From NCBI GenBank assembly GCA_017527865.1, contig JAFXPN010000039.1:62001-126000 (forward strand): a stretch of DNA of 64,000 nt, read 5' to 3'. Both the position numbers and the translations under genes were made by a program. Within the stretch, counting starts at the first letter, position 1. Each line of letters begins with the position of its first letter. This DNA is from Clostridiales bacterium. GTDB taxonomy: Bacteria; Bacillota; Clostridia; Saccharofermentanales; Saccharofermentanaceae. This document shows, one piece after another, positions 26,818 through 35,785 of the stretch. Below the pieces are notes generated by a model. It made no database searches and was not told the DNA's origin. It saw only the letters and a program-made list of their open reading frames with translations.

Positions 26818-28104
26818 ATGGCATTTGATTTTACGATAAACTCAGAATCTTTTGAGAAGAAGGTCTGGCTGTCTTCGCCCACTATGCACGGAGAAGAACT
26901 CGAATATGTTACTGAAGCATATAAGACTAATTGGATGTCCACAGTGGGTGAGAACATTAATCAGATCGAGGCAAGTATCAGTGAGAAGATCGGCTGTAAA
27001 TATTCCGTAGCCCTTTCCGCCGGAACAGCAGCTCTTCATTTGGCGATGAAGCTTGCAGGGCAGGATCTTTACGGGCAGCCTAAGGTTGGTCACGGAAGTC
27101 TTGAGGGGCATAAAGTGTTCTGCTCCGATATGACTTTTGATGCCACTGTTAACCCGGTGGTCTATGAGGGCGGTGAACCTGTTTTTATCGATACTGAACC
27201 TGATACATGGAACATGGACCCTGTTGCGCTCGAGAAGGCATTCGGGATCTATCCTGAGGTCAGACTTGTGGTAATGGCTCATCTCTACGGTACTCCCGGT
27301 AAGATCGATGAGCTTAAGGCAGTTTGTGATAAGCACGGAGCGATGATCATAGAGGATGCAGCTGAATCTTTAGGCGCTTCGTATAAGGGAAGACAGACAG
27401 GTGTATTCGGTAAATACAACTGCATCAGCTTTAACGGAAACAAGATCATCACCGGCAGTGCCGGCGGTATGCTGCTTACGGACAGCGAGGAGGCGGCAAA
27501 CAAAGTCAGAAAGTGGTCTACCCAGGCAAGAGAGGCAGCTCCGTGGTATCAGCATGAAGAACTGGGGTATAACTACAGAATGTCGAATGTTATCGCAGGC
27601 GTAGTCAGAGGCCAGATCCCCTACCTTGAGGAACACATAGCACAGAAAAAAGCGATTTATGAGAGATATAAGGAAGGTCTTAAGGATCTTCCGGTCAAGA
27701 TGAATCCTTATGACGAAGCGAACAGTGAACCGAACTTCTGGCTCAGCTGTCTGATAATAGATGAAGATGCTATGTGCAGGCAGGTCAGATCTGAGAACGA
27801 GCCGTTATTCATTCCGGAGAAGGGCAAGAGCTGTCCTACGGAGATCCTTGACGCCATAGCATCGATCAATGCAGAAGGCAGACCCATTTGGAAACCCATG
27901 CACATGCAGCCGATATACAGATTGAATGGTTTTATTACAAGATCCGGCAACGGCAGGGCAATGACCAATGCTTATATAGACGGCAGATCTGTGGATGTGG
28001 GCATGGATATCTTTAACAGAGGATTGTGCCTGCCGAGCGATAATAAGATGACGCCGGAGCAGCAGGACAGGGTTATTGAGATTATTCACAGATGCTTTTT
28101 GTGA
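26818..28104 (+). CDS. Sugar 4-aminotransferase, DegT/DnrJ/EryC1/StrS family (PglE-like)
   Basis: 428 residues. SSPTMHGEELEYVTEAYKTN, ALSAGTAALHLAMKLAG, DMTFDATVNPVVYEGG, IIEDAAESLGASYKG and the PLP-lysine SFNGNKIITG define the family. Placed 4 bp after the 4,6-dehydratase and before a PglD-like acetyltransferase, it should aminate the 4-keto sugar. About 40 residues longer than typical PglE, mainly through an insert around residues 75-100 and the region 310-360. Confidence 0.9.
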   Translation: MAFDFTINSESFEKKVWLSSPTMHGEELEYVTEAYKTNWMSTVGENINQIEASISEKIGCKYSVALSAGTAALHLAMKLAGQDLYGQPKVGHGSLEGHKVFCSDMTFDATVNPVVYEGGEPVFIDTEPDTWNMDPVALEKAFGIYPEVRLVVMAHLYGTPGKIDELKAVCDKHGAMIIEDAAESLGASYKGRQTGVFGKYNCISFNGNKIITGSAGGMLLTDSEEAANKVRKWSTQAREAAPWYQHEELGYNYRMSNVIAGVVRGQIPYLEEHIAQKKAIYERYKEGLKDLPVKMNPYDEANSEPNFWLSCLIIDEDAMCRQVRSENEPLFIPEKGKSCPTEILDAIASINAEGRPIWKPMHMQPIYRLNGFITRSGNGRAMTNAYIDGRSVDVGMDIFNRGLCLPSDNKMTPEQQDRVIEIIHRCFL

Positions 28105-28144
28105 GAAGGACCGCATCAGGATTTGAGAGTAAAAGGATAATCGG

Positions 28145-28780
28145 ATGAAATTAACGATTCTCGGTGCTTCCGGTCATGGAAAGGTAGTTGCCGATATTGC
28201 AAAACTGAACGGATATGATGAGATCGAGTTCCTTGACGATGACGGGAGTCTTTCTTACTGCGGACGGTATCCTGTGACAGGAAAATGCATGCAGGCGGAA
28301 GACGTCCGAAATGATCTGTTCATTGCAATCGGCAACGCCGAATACCGCGAGAGATTCATGGAGAGATTCTCGGATAAACATATGCCGGCTTTGATCCATC
28401 CTGATTCGATAATTGCCGATGATGCAGTGATCGGAGACGGAACGGTCGTGATGGCGGGAGCAGTTATTAATCCGGGGACAGTGATCGGTAAAGGCGTTAT
28501 TGTTAATACCTGTTCATCCGTTGACCATGACTGCGATATCGGTGATTATGTCCACGTTGCCGTCGGCGCGCATTTGTGCGGAACGGTAAATATCGGAAAT
28601 AAGACATGGATCGGTGCGGGAAGCACCGTTTCGAATAATATCGATATCTGCGGAGGGTGCATGATCGGTGCCGGAGCCGTAGTGATAAGGAATATAGACA
28701 GTCCCGGTACATATGTAGGAGTACCGGTGAAAAAGATCAAACCGGATAACGGTAGATTAATGACAGGGAGCAGCAGATGA
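28145..28780 (+). CDS. Sugar O/N-acyltransferase, NeuD/PglD-like
   Basis: 211 residues: an N-terminal Rossmann-like subdomain (TILGASGHGKVVADIAK) and a left-handed beta-helix of hexapeptide repeats (about 85-190) with the catalytic-type NTCSSVDHDCDIGDYVHV. PglD-type enzymes acetylate the 4-amino group of UDP-4-amino sugars with acetyl-CoA. It lies between the aminotransferase and a deacetylase gene with which it overlaps by 4 bp. Confidence 0.9.
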   Translation: MKLTILGASGHGKVVADIAKLNGYDEIEFLDDDGSLSYCGRYPVTGKCMQAEDVRNDLFIAIGNAEYRERFMERFSDKHMPALIHPDSIIADDAVIGDGTVVMAGAVINPGTVIGKGVIVNTCSSVDHDCDIGDYVHVAVGAHLCGTVNIGNKTWIGAGSTVSNNIDICGGCMIGAGAVVIRNIDSPGTYVGVPVKKIKPDNGRLMTGSSR

Positions 28781-29442
28781 ACATATTGGTAATTGCACCT
28801 CACCCGGACGATGAAGTACTCGGATGCGGAGGAACAATAGCTAAAAGATCAGCCCAGGGCCACAATGTATATGTCTGTGTGGTGACTAAAGGGTGTGAAC
28901 CTCTGTTTCATGAGGACTTCGTGGAGCAGGGACGTGATGAGTGCAGACGGGCAGATGCTTTTCTCGGAGTAAAAGATACCTTTTTCCTTGATTTTCCCGC
29001 GGCCATGCTGGAAGAAATCCCCCGCTATAAACTGAATGACGGATTATTATCGGTTGTCCGTCGTGTTAAGCCGGATGAAGTATACATACCTCATCGGGGA
29101 GATATGCAGATAGACCATAAAATGGTGGTTGATGCGGCTATGGTTGCATTAAGGCCTAAGTATGAACACAAGGTAAAACGCATCTATGCCTATGAAACCC
29201 TGTCTGAGACCGGCTGGGATATTCCGAATACAACAAACGAATTTATACCGACTGTCTATGAAGACATATCTTCAACTCTCGATAAAAAGATGAAAGCAAT
29301 GGAAATCTTCAGGTCGCAGCTTGCTGAATTTCCTAATGCCAGGTCTGTCGGTGCAATAGAAGCACTTGCTAAATACAGAGGAAGCACAGTGACGGTTAAT
29401 GCGGCAGAAGCATTTGTCCTGATCCGAGAGATAAAGGATTGA
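28777..29442 (+). CDS. PIG-L/LmbE-family deacetylase
   Basis: 221 residues. The zinc-binding motif APHPDDEVLGCGG at residues 7-19 and the downstream HRGDMQIDHKMVVDAA are diagnostic of PIG-L deacetylases, which remove acetyl groups from N-acetyl amino sugars. Overlap with the acetyltransferase (ATGA) and closeness to the PglC-like gene place it within the bacillosamine-type module, where such an enzyme is not standard; it could deacetylate C2 or a later intermediate (inference). Confidence 0.9.
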   Translation: MNILVIAPHPDDEVLGCGGTIAKRSAQGHNVYVCVVTKGCEPLFHEDFVEQGRDECRRADAFLGVKDTFFLDFPAAMLEEIPRYKLNDGLLSVVRRVKPDEVYIPHRGDMQIDHKMVVDAAMVALRPKYEHKVKRIYAYETLSETGWDIPNTTNEFIPTVYEDISSTLDKKMKAMEIFRSQLAEFPNARSVGAIEALAKYRGSTVTVNAAEAFVLIREIKD

Positions 29443-29449
29443 ACCCCGG

Positions 29450-30103
29450 ATGTATGAAAATGTATTCAAACGCATTTTAGATATACTGTTGTGCACTGTC
29501 GCACTGGTGGTTTTATCGCCGGTCTTTCTGATAACAGCTGTTGCAATTAAGATCTCAAGTCCCGGTCCGGTATTCTATTACTCGGACAGAACAGGGAAAG
29601 ATCATAGACGTTTTCACTTCTATAAATTCCGGTCTATGCATGTGACCAATGCGGATAAGGGTTTATTTGTGGCTGATGCAGACAGATTGTTTACAGTAGG
29701 AAAGATAATACGGAGACTGAAGGTTGATGAACTTCCTCAACTGATAAATGTTATCCGGGGTGATATGAGCATTGTCGGGCCGAGACCGATGCCGTGGAAT
29801 TCTGTGGATACGACTTATTACGGGAAGTACCAGAAGATACTGTCGGTCCGTCCGGGTCTGACCAGCGCGGCCAGCCTGTATGACTATACAGTCGGAGATA
29901 CTTACAGCGATAATGATGCTTATATGAGAGAGGTTCTGCCGATCAAACTGGAGATGGAGATGCTGTATGTGGAAAGGCAGTGCTTCAGCTACGACTGCCG
30001 GCTTGTTTGGAGGACTATCGTGACGATACTGCAGGTGTTGTTCGGAAAGAAAAAATTTAAGGATCAGCCGGAGCTGATTGAGATTCAGAACAGGGGTATA
30101 TGA
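29450..30103 (+). CDS. Monotopic phosphoglycosyltransferase (PglC-like initiating sugar transferase)
   Basis: 217 residues, only the catalytic domain with one N-terminal re-entrant hydrophobic helix (about 8-33). KRILDILLCTVALVVLSP, SPGPVFYYSDRTGKD, YKFRSM, the Asp-Glu pair in VDELPQLINV, and GDMSIVGPRPMPW match PglC. It should transfer the sugar phosphate made by the preceding genes to undecaprenyl phosphate, and so start a second glycan distinct from that begun by the 4558 enzyme. Confidence 0.92.
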   Translation: MYENVFKRILDILLCTVALVVLSPVFLITAVAIKISSPGPVFYYSDRTGKDHRRFHFYKFRSMHVTNADKGLFVADADRLFTVGKIIRRLKVDELPQLINVIRGDMSIVGPRPMPWNSVDTTYYGKYQKILSVRPGLTSAASLYDYTVGDTYSDNDAYMREVLPIKLEMEMLYVERQCFSYDCRLVWRTIVTILQVLFGKKKFKDQPELIEIQNRGI

Positions 30104-30104
30104 G

Positions 30105-31262
30105 ATGGATTTTAAAGGGTTGAGGGTGCTTGTTTTAGATGCGGCAGGTAAGCAAACCCTTGCAATGGTACGAGGATTAAAAGAAATCGGCTGTAGTGTA
30201 ACTGTGCTTTGTAAATCAAAACAGGATGTCTGTTATGTGTCAAGACTTCCTGATAAGAAATTACTTATGCCGGAGATGGCTGTTATCGATGAAAAATATA
30301 TTGAGCGGCTAATTGAAATAGTATCAAATGGAGAGTACGATGTCCTGATGCCAATCGGTGAATTGAGCACAAATCCCGTAACTCAGCATGAAGATGAATT
30401 TAAGCCGTATGTCAAGATTGCCTGCGCTCCTCGTTCCACTTACATCCAAGCCTTTAATAAGCAGATAACCTTCGATACAGCAATCGAGAATGGTATCCCT
30501 TGTCCGTATACGAGACATAGTAAGCAAAGTATTGAGGATTACCTTGATACCTGCACATTTCCCATCATCATAAAGCCGCGGCAAGGGTTGGGGTCTATTG
30601 GTTTCCACAAGTTTGAGAATCGCGAAGACTTTTGGCCGTATATGAAGGAACATGAACTGGACCCTGACGATTATGTAGTGCAGGGTTTTATCGATTATGA
30701 AGACCGGATAAGTGCGAACATCTTTGTGGATCAGAAAGGGAATATTTGTACTTCTTATGCTGTAGATGCGCTTCGCTGGTTTCCGATTGACGCTGGTGCA
30801 GGTGTGCTCAGTAAGACCGTTGACGCGCACGAAGTGCTTGAAGCATCAGGGAAGCTGTTGAAGGCTCTTAATTGGAAAGGATTTGCCCAAGTTGCTTTCA
30901 TGATGGACAGGAAAACTGGAGAGCCGCGGCTCCAGGAAATCAATGGTCGTATCCCGGCAAGCATCAAGATGGCATATATGCTTGGATACAACATTTCCCG
31001 ACAGATGCTCGAGATGGTCTATGATGTGGAAGTAGTTCAGTATCCGGAGAATGATAGGTTTGGATTGTACATCCGTCATTTCGACACAGATATCGCATGG
31101 TTCCTGAAATCTCCGGATCGGTTCAGGGCTAATCCCTCCTGGTTCAGTTGGAAGAATACACAGGAAGTACTGTATAGCAAAGATGATAAAAAACCGTTTT
31201 TTGCGAACTTCTTCCAAAAAACGCTGGATTATAAGAAGATCATGAAAAGGAAGCAACATTAA
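30105..31262 (+). CDS. ATP-grasp ligase, glycan-cluster type
   Basis: 385 residues from ATG 30105, 1 bp after the preceding stop. The pre-ATP-grasp part (VLVLDAAGKQTLAMVRGLKE), the ATP-binding segment PIIIKPRQGLGSIGFHKF and the metal-ligand segment GEPRLQEINGRIPASI are visible. Such proteins in surface-sugar clusters probably ligate a carboxylate (for example an amino acid) to an amine or hydroxyl of a sugar, but the substrate is unknown. From this gene onward composition turns AT-richer. Confidence 0.82.
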   Translation: MDFKGLRVLVLDAAGKQTLAMVRGLKEIGCSVTVLCKSKQDVCYVSRLPDKKLLMPEMAVIDEKYIERLIEIVSNGEYDVLMPIGELSTNPVTQHEDEFKPYVKIACAPRSTYIQAFNKQITFDTAIENGIPCPYTRHSKQSIEDYLDTCTFPIIIKPRQGLGSIGFHKFENREDFWPYMKEHELDPDDYVVQGFIDYEDRISANIFVDQKGNICTSYAVDALRWFPIDAGAGVLSKTVDAHEVLEASGKLLKALNWKGFAQVAFMMDRKTGEPRLQEINGRIPASIKMAYMLGYNISRQMLEMVYDVEVVQYPENDRFGLYIRHFDTDIAWFLKSPDRFRANPSWFSWKNTQEVLYSKDDKKPFFANFFQKTLDYKKIMKRKQH

Positions 31263-31326
31263 TCATTCTTTCCCCGTTTGGAAAGAAGACGATAGATGAG
31301 CTGGTAAGAATAAGAGGAGATAAATA

Positions 31327-31896
31327 ATGACATTTAAGCGCCTTTGGCAGACATTCAGATTGTATACGATTCGCGGGAGTAAAGGTAGAACAGAGTATAT
31401 CAGGAAGCAGCATGTGTATGGATCAATTGGAGAGAATTGCACAATACAAAAACGCAAAGTGCCGCTCTATGCGAATCTGATCCGACTTGGGAACAATGTC
31501 CATATTGCTTCGAATGTATCTTTCCTTACACATGATGTCACATATTTGGTTCTCAATAACCTAGACTCCGTGAAATCTAGAGGTGAGGTGCAGGAGCGTA
31601 TAGGCTGCATAGAAATCGGAGACAATGTGTTTGTGGGAGCTGGTACTCGTATTCTGTATGACACAAAGATTGGAAGCAATGTGATCATCGGGACGGGAAG
31701 TATTGTTACTAAAGATATCCCGGATAATAGTGTGGTTGTTGGTACTCCGGCAAGAGTCATCGGAACATTTGATGATTACGTAAAGAAATATATAAGTAAA
31801 AAGCAATATCCCGATGAATTAAGGCCCCACGGGCAGGTTGTATCTTCAGATTTGGCAAAATATATGTGGGAAAAGTTTGATCAAGAGCATCAATAG
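31327..31896 (+). CDS. Hexapeptide-repeat acetyltransferase (LbH, CatB/maltose acetyltransferase-like)
   Basis: 189 residues dominated by a left-handed beta-helix (about 40-145): NCTIQKRKVPLYANLIRLG, NNVHIASNVSFLTHDVTY (acceptor His), GDNVFVGAGTRILYD, GTGSIVTKDIPDNSVVVG. Probably O-acetylates a sugar of the glycan. Ribosome binding site AGAGGAGAT precedes the ATG. The Cterminal 35 residues are charged and extend past the fold. Confidence 0.88.
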   Translation: MTFKRLWQTFRLYTIRGSKGRTEYIRKQHVYGSIGENCTIQKRKVPLYANLIRLGNNVHIASNVSFLTHDVTYLVLNNLDSVKSRGEVQERIGCIEIGDNVFVGAGTRILYDTKIGSNVIIGTGSIVTKDIPDNSVVVGTPARVIGTFDDYVKKYISKKQYPDELRPHGQVVSSDLAKYMWEKFDQEHQ

Positions 31897-32048
31897 CATT
31901 GATTTCTCGTTGTTTAGGATGTTTAAAGGAAGAATCAGAGGATTAATAATATTTAATAAGCTCTCTATATGGAATAAAAGAGTTATTGCTTTTATCAGTA
32001 ATATATCATAGTAAAGCGAATTAGAGCTTATTGGGGAATGAATGGCAA

Positions 32049-33239
32049 ATGACAATAAGAGGATCAAGACTAGTTTTTCAGCGATTAACAAGTAGTTCGT
32101 TAATGCAATGGCTACCGGCTTTGTTTTATCTGGTTAACTTGTTTATGAGGACTGGACATGGATCATTCGTATACACGGTAACCCTCTTTGTTGTTGGGGT
32201 GATTGGTCTCCTAACACTCTTAACATGTGAATTACACGGAAAGAGATTTATATTATTTACAATGTTGATTTATTTTATTTCCGGACTGCTTAATGTCATT
32301 ATCATCGGAAATATTACTTTGGTAGACCTGGTTAAAGATGCACTGTTATTTGGTGTTTTAATCCTAATGTTTGCCTATCCGATGGATCTAAAAAAAGGTA
32401 CATTATTCTTCTATGTCAGTATTTCTTTTTTCATTATTGCTTATTTTACCGGTGTGAAAGCGGCTATTGTGTTGACAAGCAGCAGTAATTATGTGTCAGT
32501 TCTTATGATTCTTTCTGCGGCACTATACTATATTAGCTTGTATAATTCTGGTGAAAAGATTAAACTAATCCATCTTTTCCCCGCTTTGATATGCTTCATG
32601 CTTTCGATTTGGGCAAGGGGAAGAGGAGGAATTTTGACCTGTACCATTTTGCTGGCTTTGCTTGTTTTATGTTACACAATAAACTTTGCACATTCGGGAG
32701 GGTCAATACGTTATTTCGTTATTGCCATCATAGTGATTGTTGCATTAGGGGGCTTGTATGTAGCTAATATTAATCCAATAGAAGATTATTTTAGCCTTGG
32801 TAAATGGTCAAACAAAGGTTTTAATAATAATGACAGAGAAATAATATGGGCTGCATATTATGAGAAGGTTAAAGAAAGCGTGATATATATAATGAATGGA
32901 GCCCCGTTGAATGATATTCCGATAATCCATTCATTTAATAACAATACACATAATAGTTTTATTCAATTGCATGCCAATAATGGACTGGTACCATTTCTTA
33001 TCTTTATGATTTTTATGGTTAAGTCATTAATTAGATATATCAGAGAGAATAAATATCTGATGGCTATAGTATTATTTACTCTGTTTATACGAGGGATGAC
33101 CGAAAAATTCATTTTCGGTCAGTATGGTATGCCGATTATGATGTATTTGGTATTAGAGCCTTACATATATCTCATCAAGGCATCGAAAAATGATGATAAT
33201 TTAGAAAACTTGATAGGACAGGAAGAACGAATACGATGA
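32049..33239 (+). CDS. O-antigen/capsule polymerase-like protein (Wzy type)
   Basis: 396 residues with about ten membrane segments and a hydrophilic loop around residues 250-310 that includes NNTHNSFIQLHANNGLVPF, a pattern common in Wzy/ligase proteins. Start taken at ATG 32049 with GGGGA 11 bp upstream; TTG 32031 is possible. Third polymerase-like protein of the window, within the AT-rich block that also has its own flippase. Confidence 0.82.
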   Translation: MTIRGSRLVFQRLTSSSLMQWLPALFYLVNLFMRTGHGSFVYTVTLFVVGVIGLLTLLTCELHGKRFILFTMLIYFISGLLNVIIIGNITLVDLVKDALLFGVLILMFAYPMDLKKGTLFFYVSISFFIIAYFTGVKAAIVLTSSSNYVSVLMILSAALYYISLYNSGEKIKLIHLFPALICFMLSIWARGRGGILTCTILLALLVLCYTINFAHSGGSIRYFVIAIIVIVALGGLYVANINPIEDYFSLGKWSNKGFNNNDREIIWAAYYEKVKESVIYIMNGAPLNDIPIIHSFNNNTHNSFIQLHANNGLVPFLIFMIFMVKSLIRYIRENKYLMAIVLFTLFIRGMTEKFIFGQYGMPIMMYLVLEPYIYLIKASKNDDNLENLIGQEERIR

Positions 33240-34321
33240 TAGAAGCTTGTTTTGCATGTACAACTCCGTATCAGATAATTGGTGCTATCAGTATTACTCT
33301 GGGGAAAAAGATTGATGCCGATCTTTTTGTGTTTGGCATGTTTCCTAACTATCAGGTTGTATGTGAGAATATTCGCAAACAGAATATTTTCCATGATGTT
33401 TATGATATAGATTGCTCTGATATTGGTTGGCCGTCCAGGGGGAAGGCTTTCTTTCAAATGGTGTTTGCTCCCAAAGTTGTTTCCTCTTTTCTTCCACCGG
33501 ATATTTCTTACAGAACTTACTACTCATCAAGCAGGGCGCATCCTAAAACTCTTTTGCAGTATGTTCTGTTAAAGAGAAATCCTTCTATGGAGAGGGTGAT
33601 CTATGAAGACGGATTGGGGACTTATGCAGGAAATTCGCATCCTTTGAATGCAACTAAGCTACGGAAGATATCAGAAACAATCTTGGGCTGGAAGCTTGAT
33701 GTACCTGAAAAAACCACAATGATGGCCAGTATTCCTGAATTAGTCGATATACCGGAGTATTTACAAGAACGTGAAGTTGTGCAAATGCCCAGGCTGAATT
33801 TTGATGCTACAACGAGTAATATGCTCAAAAGTATCTTCTCTGTTGATGACAGCAGGATAATAACCAGCAGGATTATTATATTTGATACATTACGCCCTAA
33901 TCCTGCATACCTAAACGAAGATGATTTTAGAATTATAGATGAATGCTATAGAATAATAGGCCAAGCAGTTGAATATAAAGATGTAATAGTAAAACCGCAT
34001 CCCAGAAGCAAGTACAACGGTGATCATGACATTGCATTGTATGAATATCAGGAAGTGCCTATGGAAGTGTTATACGCAGGTATGAAAGATCTCGATCAGC
34101 TAGTTCTTATTACATACACATCTTCTGCCGTTTTTACACCAAAGATAATGTTTGATAAAGAGCCTGTTGTTATAAGTTTGCATCGTATGCTAAGTAATAC
34201 TAAGAGCAGTATTATTTTTGATCCTATATATGAAAAGTTTAAAAACATTTATTCCGATAAAGAAAAAGTGGCTGCGCCAGAGACCCTAAATGAGCTTGAA
34301 TTATTGGTTGGAGCTATCTAA
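33236..34321 (+). CDS. Bacterial sialyltransferase-like glycosyltransferase (GT38/GT52 type)
   Basis: 361 residues, no membrane segment. The protein begins CFACTTPYQIIGAISI and contains the short motifs shared by bacterial sialyltransferase families: an acidic D/E-D/E-G motif (VIYEDGLGTY), the HP motif (VIVKPHPRSKYNG) and a paired serine (ITYTSSAVFTP). These residues bind the CMP-sugar. The downstream genes make a CMP-nonulosonate, which fits. It could add legionaminic acid or a related sugar to the glycan. Overlaps the polymerase gene by 4 bp. Confidence 0.75.
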   Translation: MIEACFACTTPYQIIGAISITLGKKIDADLFVFGMFPNYQVVCENIRKQNIFHDVYDIDCSDIGWPSRGKAFFQMVFAPKVVSSFLPPDISYRTYYSSSRAHPKTLLQYVLLKRNPSMERVIYEDGLGTYAGNSHPLNATKLRKISETILGWKLDVPEKTTMMASIPELVDIPEYLQEREVVQMPRLNFDATTSNMLKSIFSVDDSRIITSRIIIFDTLRPNPAYLNEDDFRIIDECYRIIGQAVEYKDVIVKPHPRSKYNGDHDIALYEYQEVPMEVLYAGMKDLDQLVLITYTSSAVFTPKIMFDKEPVVISLHRMLSNTKSSIIFDPIYEKFKNIYSDKEKVAAPETLNELELLVGAI

Positions 34322-34362
34322 CAGGCTTTTTTTCATAGAGTGTTGTCAATTGGAGGACTTAC

Positions 34363-35772
34363 ATGGATAAGAATGCTAAGGCATTAAAATCCGGCGTTTG
34401 GTATATATTAGCAAATGTTATTGTAAGGGGAATGACACTAATTACAACGCCGGTATTCTCTCGACTTCTTACGCATGAGCAATATGGTGATTATAGTAAC
34501 TTCCTTTCGTGGACTAATATAGCAGTAATACTGGTTTCGATGAGAATGGACGCCAGTCTGATAAGTGCTAAGTTTGATTACAAAGAAAGATTGAATAGTT
34601 ACAATCGTTCTCTTGTTAGTCTTACTATGGTTCTGACAGCAGGGTGGGCAGTGGCAGTTAATGTGTTTTCCCATCGATTTACAAACTTGTTCGGTTTTGG
34701 GAGATTGTATACAAACTTGATGCTTGTTTACTGTCTCTTCAATGCAATTATTAACATCTTTCAGATTAATGAAAGATATGCATATCGATATAAGAAATCT
34801 GTTTTTGTTGCCTTGTTAGTAGCTGTTAGTACAACAATTGTATCTATTATTCTTGTTGTTTATATGAACGATAAGCTGACCGGCAGAGTAATTGGTGGAG
34901 TTTTACCGGTTGCTGTGATAGGCTTGGTCCTTTTATTTCTGTTTTTTAGAAACGAAAGATCCATTGACGTACATATGTGGTCTTATACTTTAAAGATTTG
35001 TATACCGTATATTCCACATCTTTTATCATTACAAGTCCTGAATTCTGTTGACAGAATAATGATTACAAAAATATGCGGATCTGCCGATAATGCTCTCTAT
35101 ACAATTGCATATACCTGTGGGCATATGGTAACTCTTTTGATGACTTCAATGAACAGTGCCTTTGCTCCGTGGTTGGGTGATAAACTGAACGAGAAGTCTT
35201 ATGGTGAAATAAAAAAGGTCACCAAATATTATGTACTGTTGTTTTCAGGACTTGCGACTATTATGATGCTTCTTGCTCCTGAAATCCTATTAATTATGGG
35301 AGGCAGATCATATTTGGAAGCTAAATATGTAATGACACCGGTCGCAATGGGTTGTGTATGCCAATTCCTATATACATTATATGTAAATGTCGAACAGTTC
35401 AAAAAGAAAACAATTGGAATGGCAGTAGCAAGTGTTTTAGCAGCATTGTTGAATTATGGATTGAACCTTTATTTCATTCCACGATATGGGTATATTGCGG
35501 CCGCATATACTACATTAGCCGGATATGTGTTCTTACTTTTGTCACATATTATAATAATCAGGATAATAGGAGAGCATAAAACATTTGACAATAGGTTTAT
35601 AATCGGTTTAATGCTTGTAATGTGTTTGGTCACCGTTGGTGTTAATTATTTATATACAACGCCAATGATACGGTATATTGTCATTGGCATAGTAACAATT
35701 GTTATTGGTGTGTTTTCATTATTTAGGTGGGATATGATAAAAAGAATAATAAATAAAATCATTCATGCATAA
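34363..35772 (+). CDS. Oligosaccharide flippase (Wzx-like)
   Basis: 469 residues with about 14 hydrophobic segments. The start SGVWYILANVIVRGMTLITT followed by TPVFSRLLTHEQYGDYSN is the standard opening of polysaccharide exporters of the MOP superfamily. It would move the lipid-linked unit of the nonulosonate-containing glycan. Good ribosome binding site (TTGGAGGA). Confidence 0.92.
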   Translation: MDKNAKALKSGVWYILANVIVRGMTLITTPVFSRLLTHEQYGDYSNFLSWTNIAVILVSMRMDASLISAKFDYKERLNSYNRSLVSLTMVLTAGWAVAVNVFSHRFTNLFGFGRLYTNLMLVYCLFNAIINIFQINERYAYRYKKSVFVALLVAVSTTIVSIILVVYMNDKLTGRVIGGVLPVAVIGLVLLFLFFRNERSIDVHMWSYTLKICIPYIPHLLSLQVLNSVDRIMITKICGSADNALYTIAYTCGHMVTLLMTSMNSAFAPWLGDKLNEKSYGEIKKVTKYYVLLFSGLATIMMLLAPEILLIMGGRSYLEAKYVMTPVAMGCVCQFLYTLYVNVEQFKKKTIGMAVASVLAALLNYGLNLYFIPRYGYIAAAYTTLAGYVFLLLSHIIIIRIIGEHKTFDNRFIIGLMLVMCLVTVGVNYLYTTPMIRYIVIGIVTIVIGVFSLFRWDMIKRIINKIIHA

Positions 35773-35785
35773 TGAGGTTATAGAT

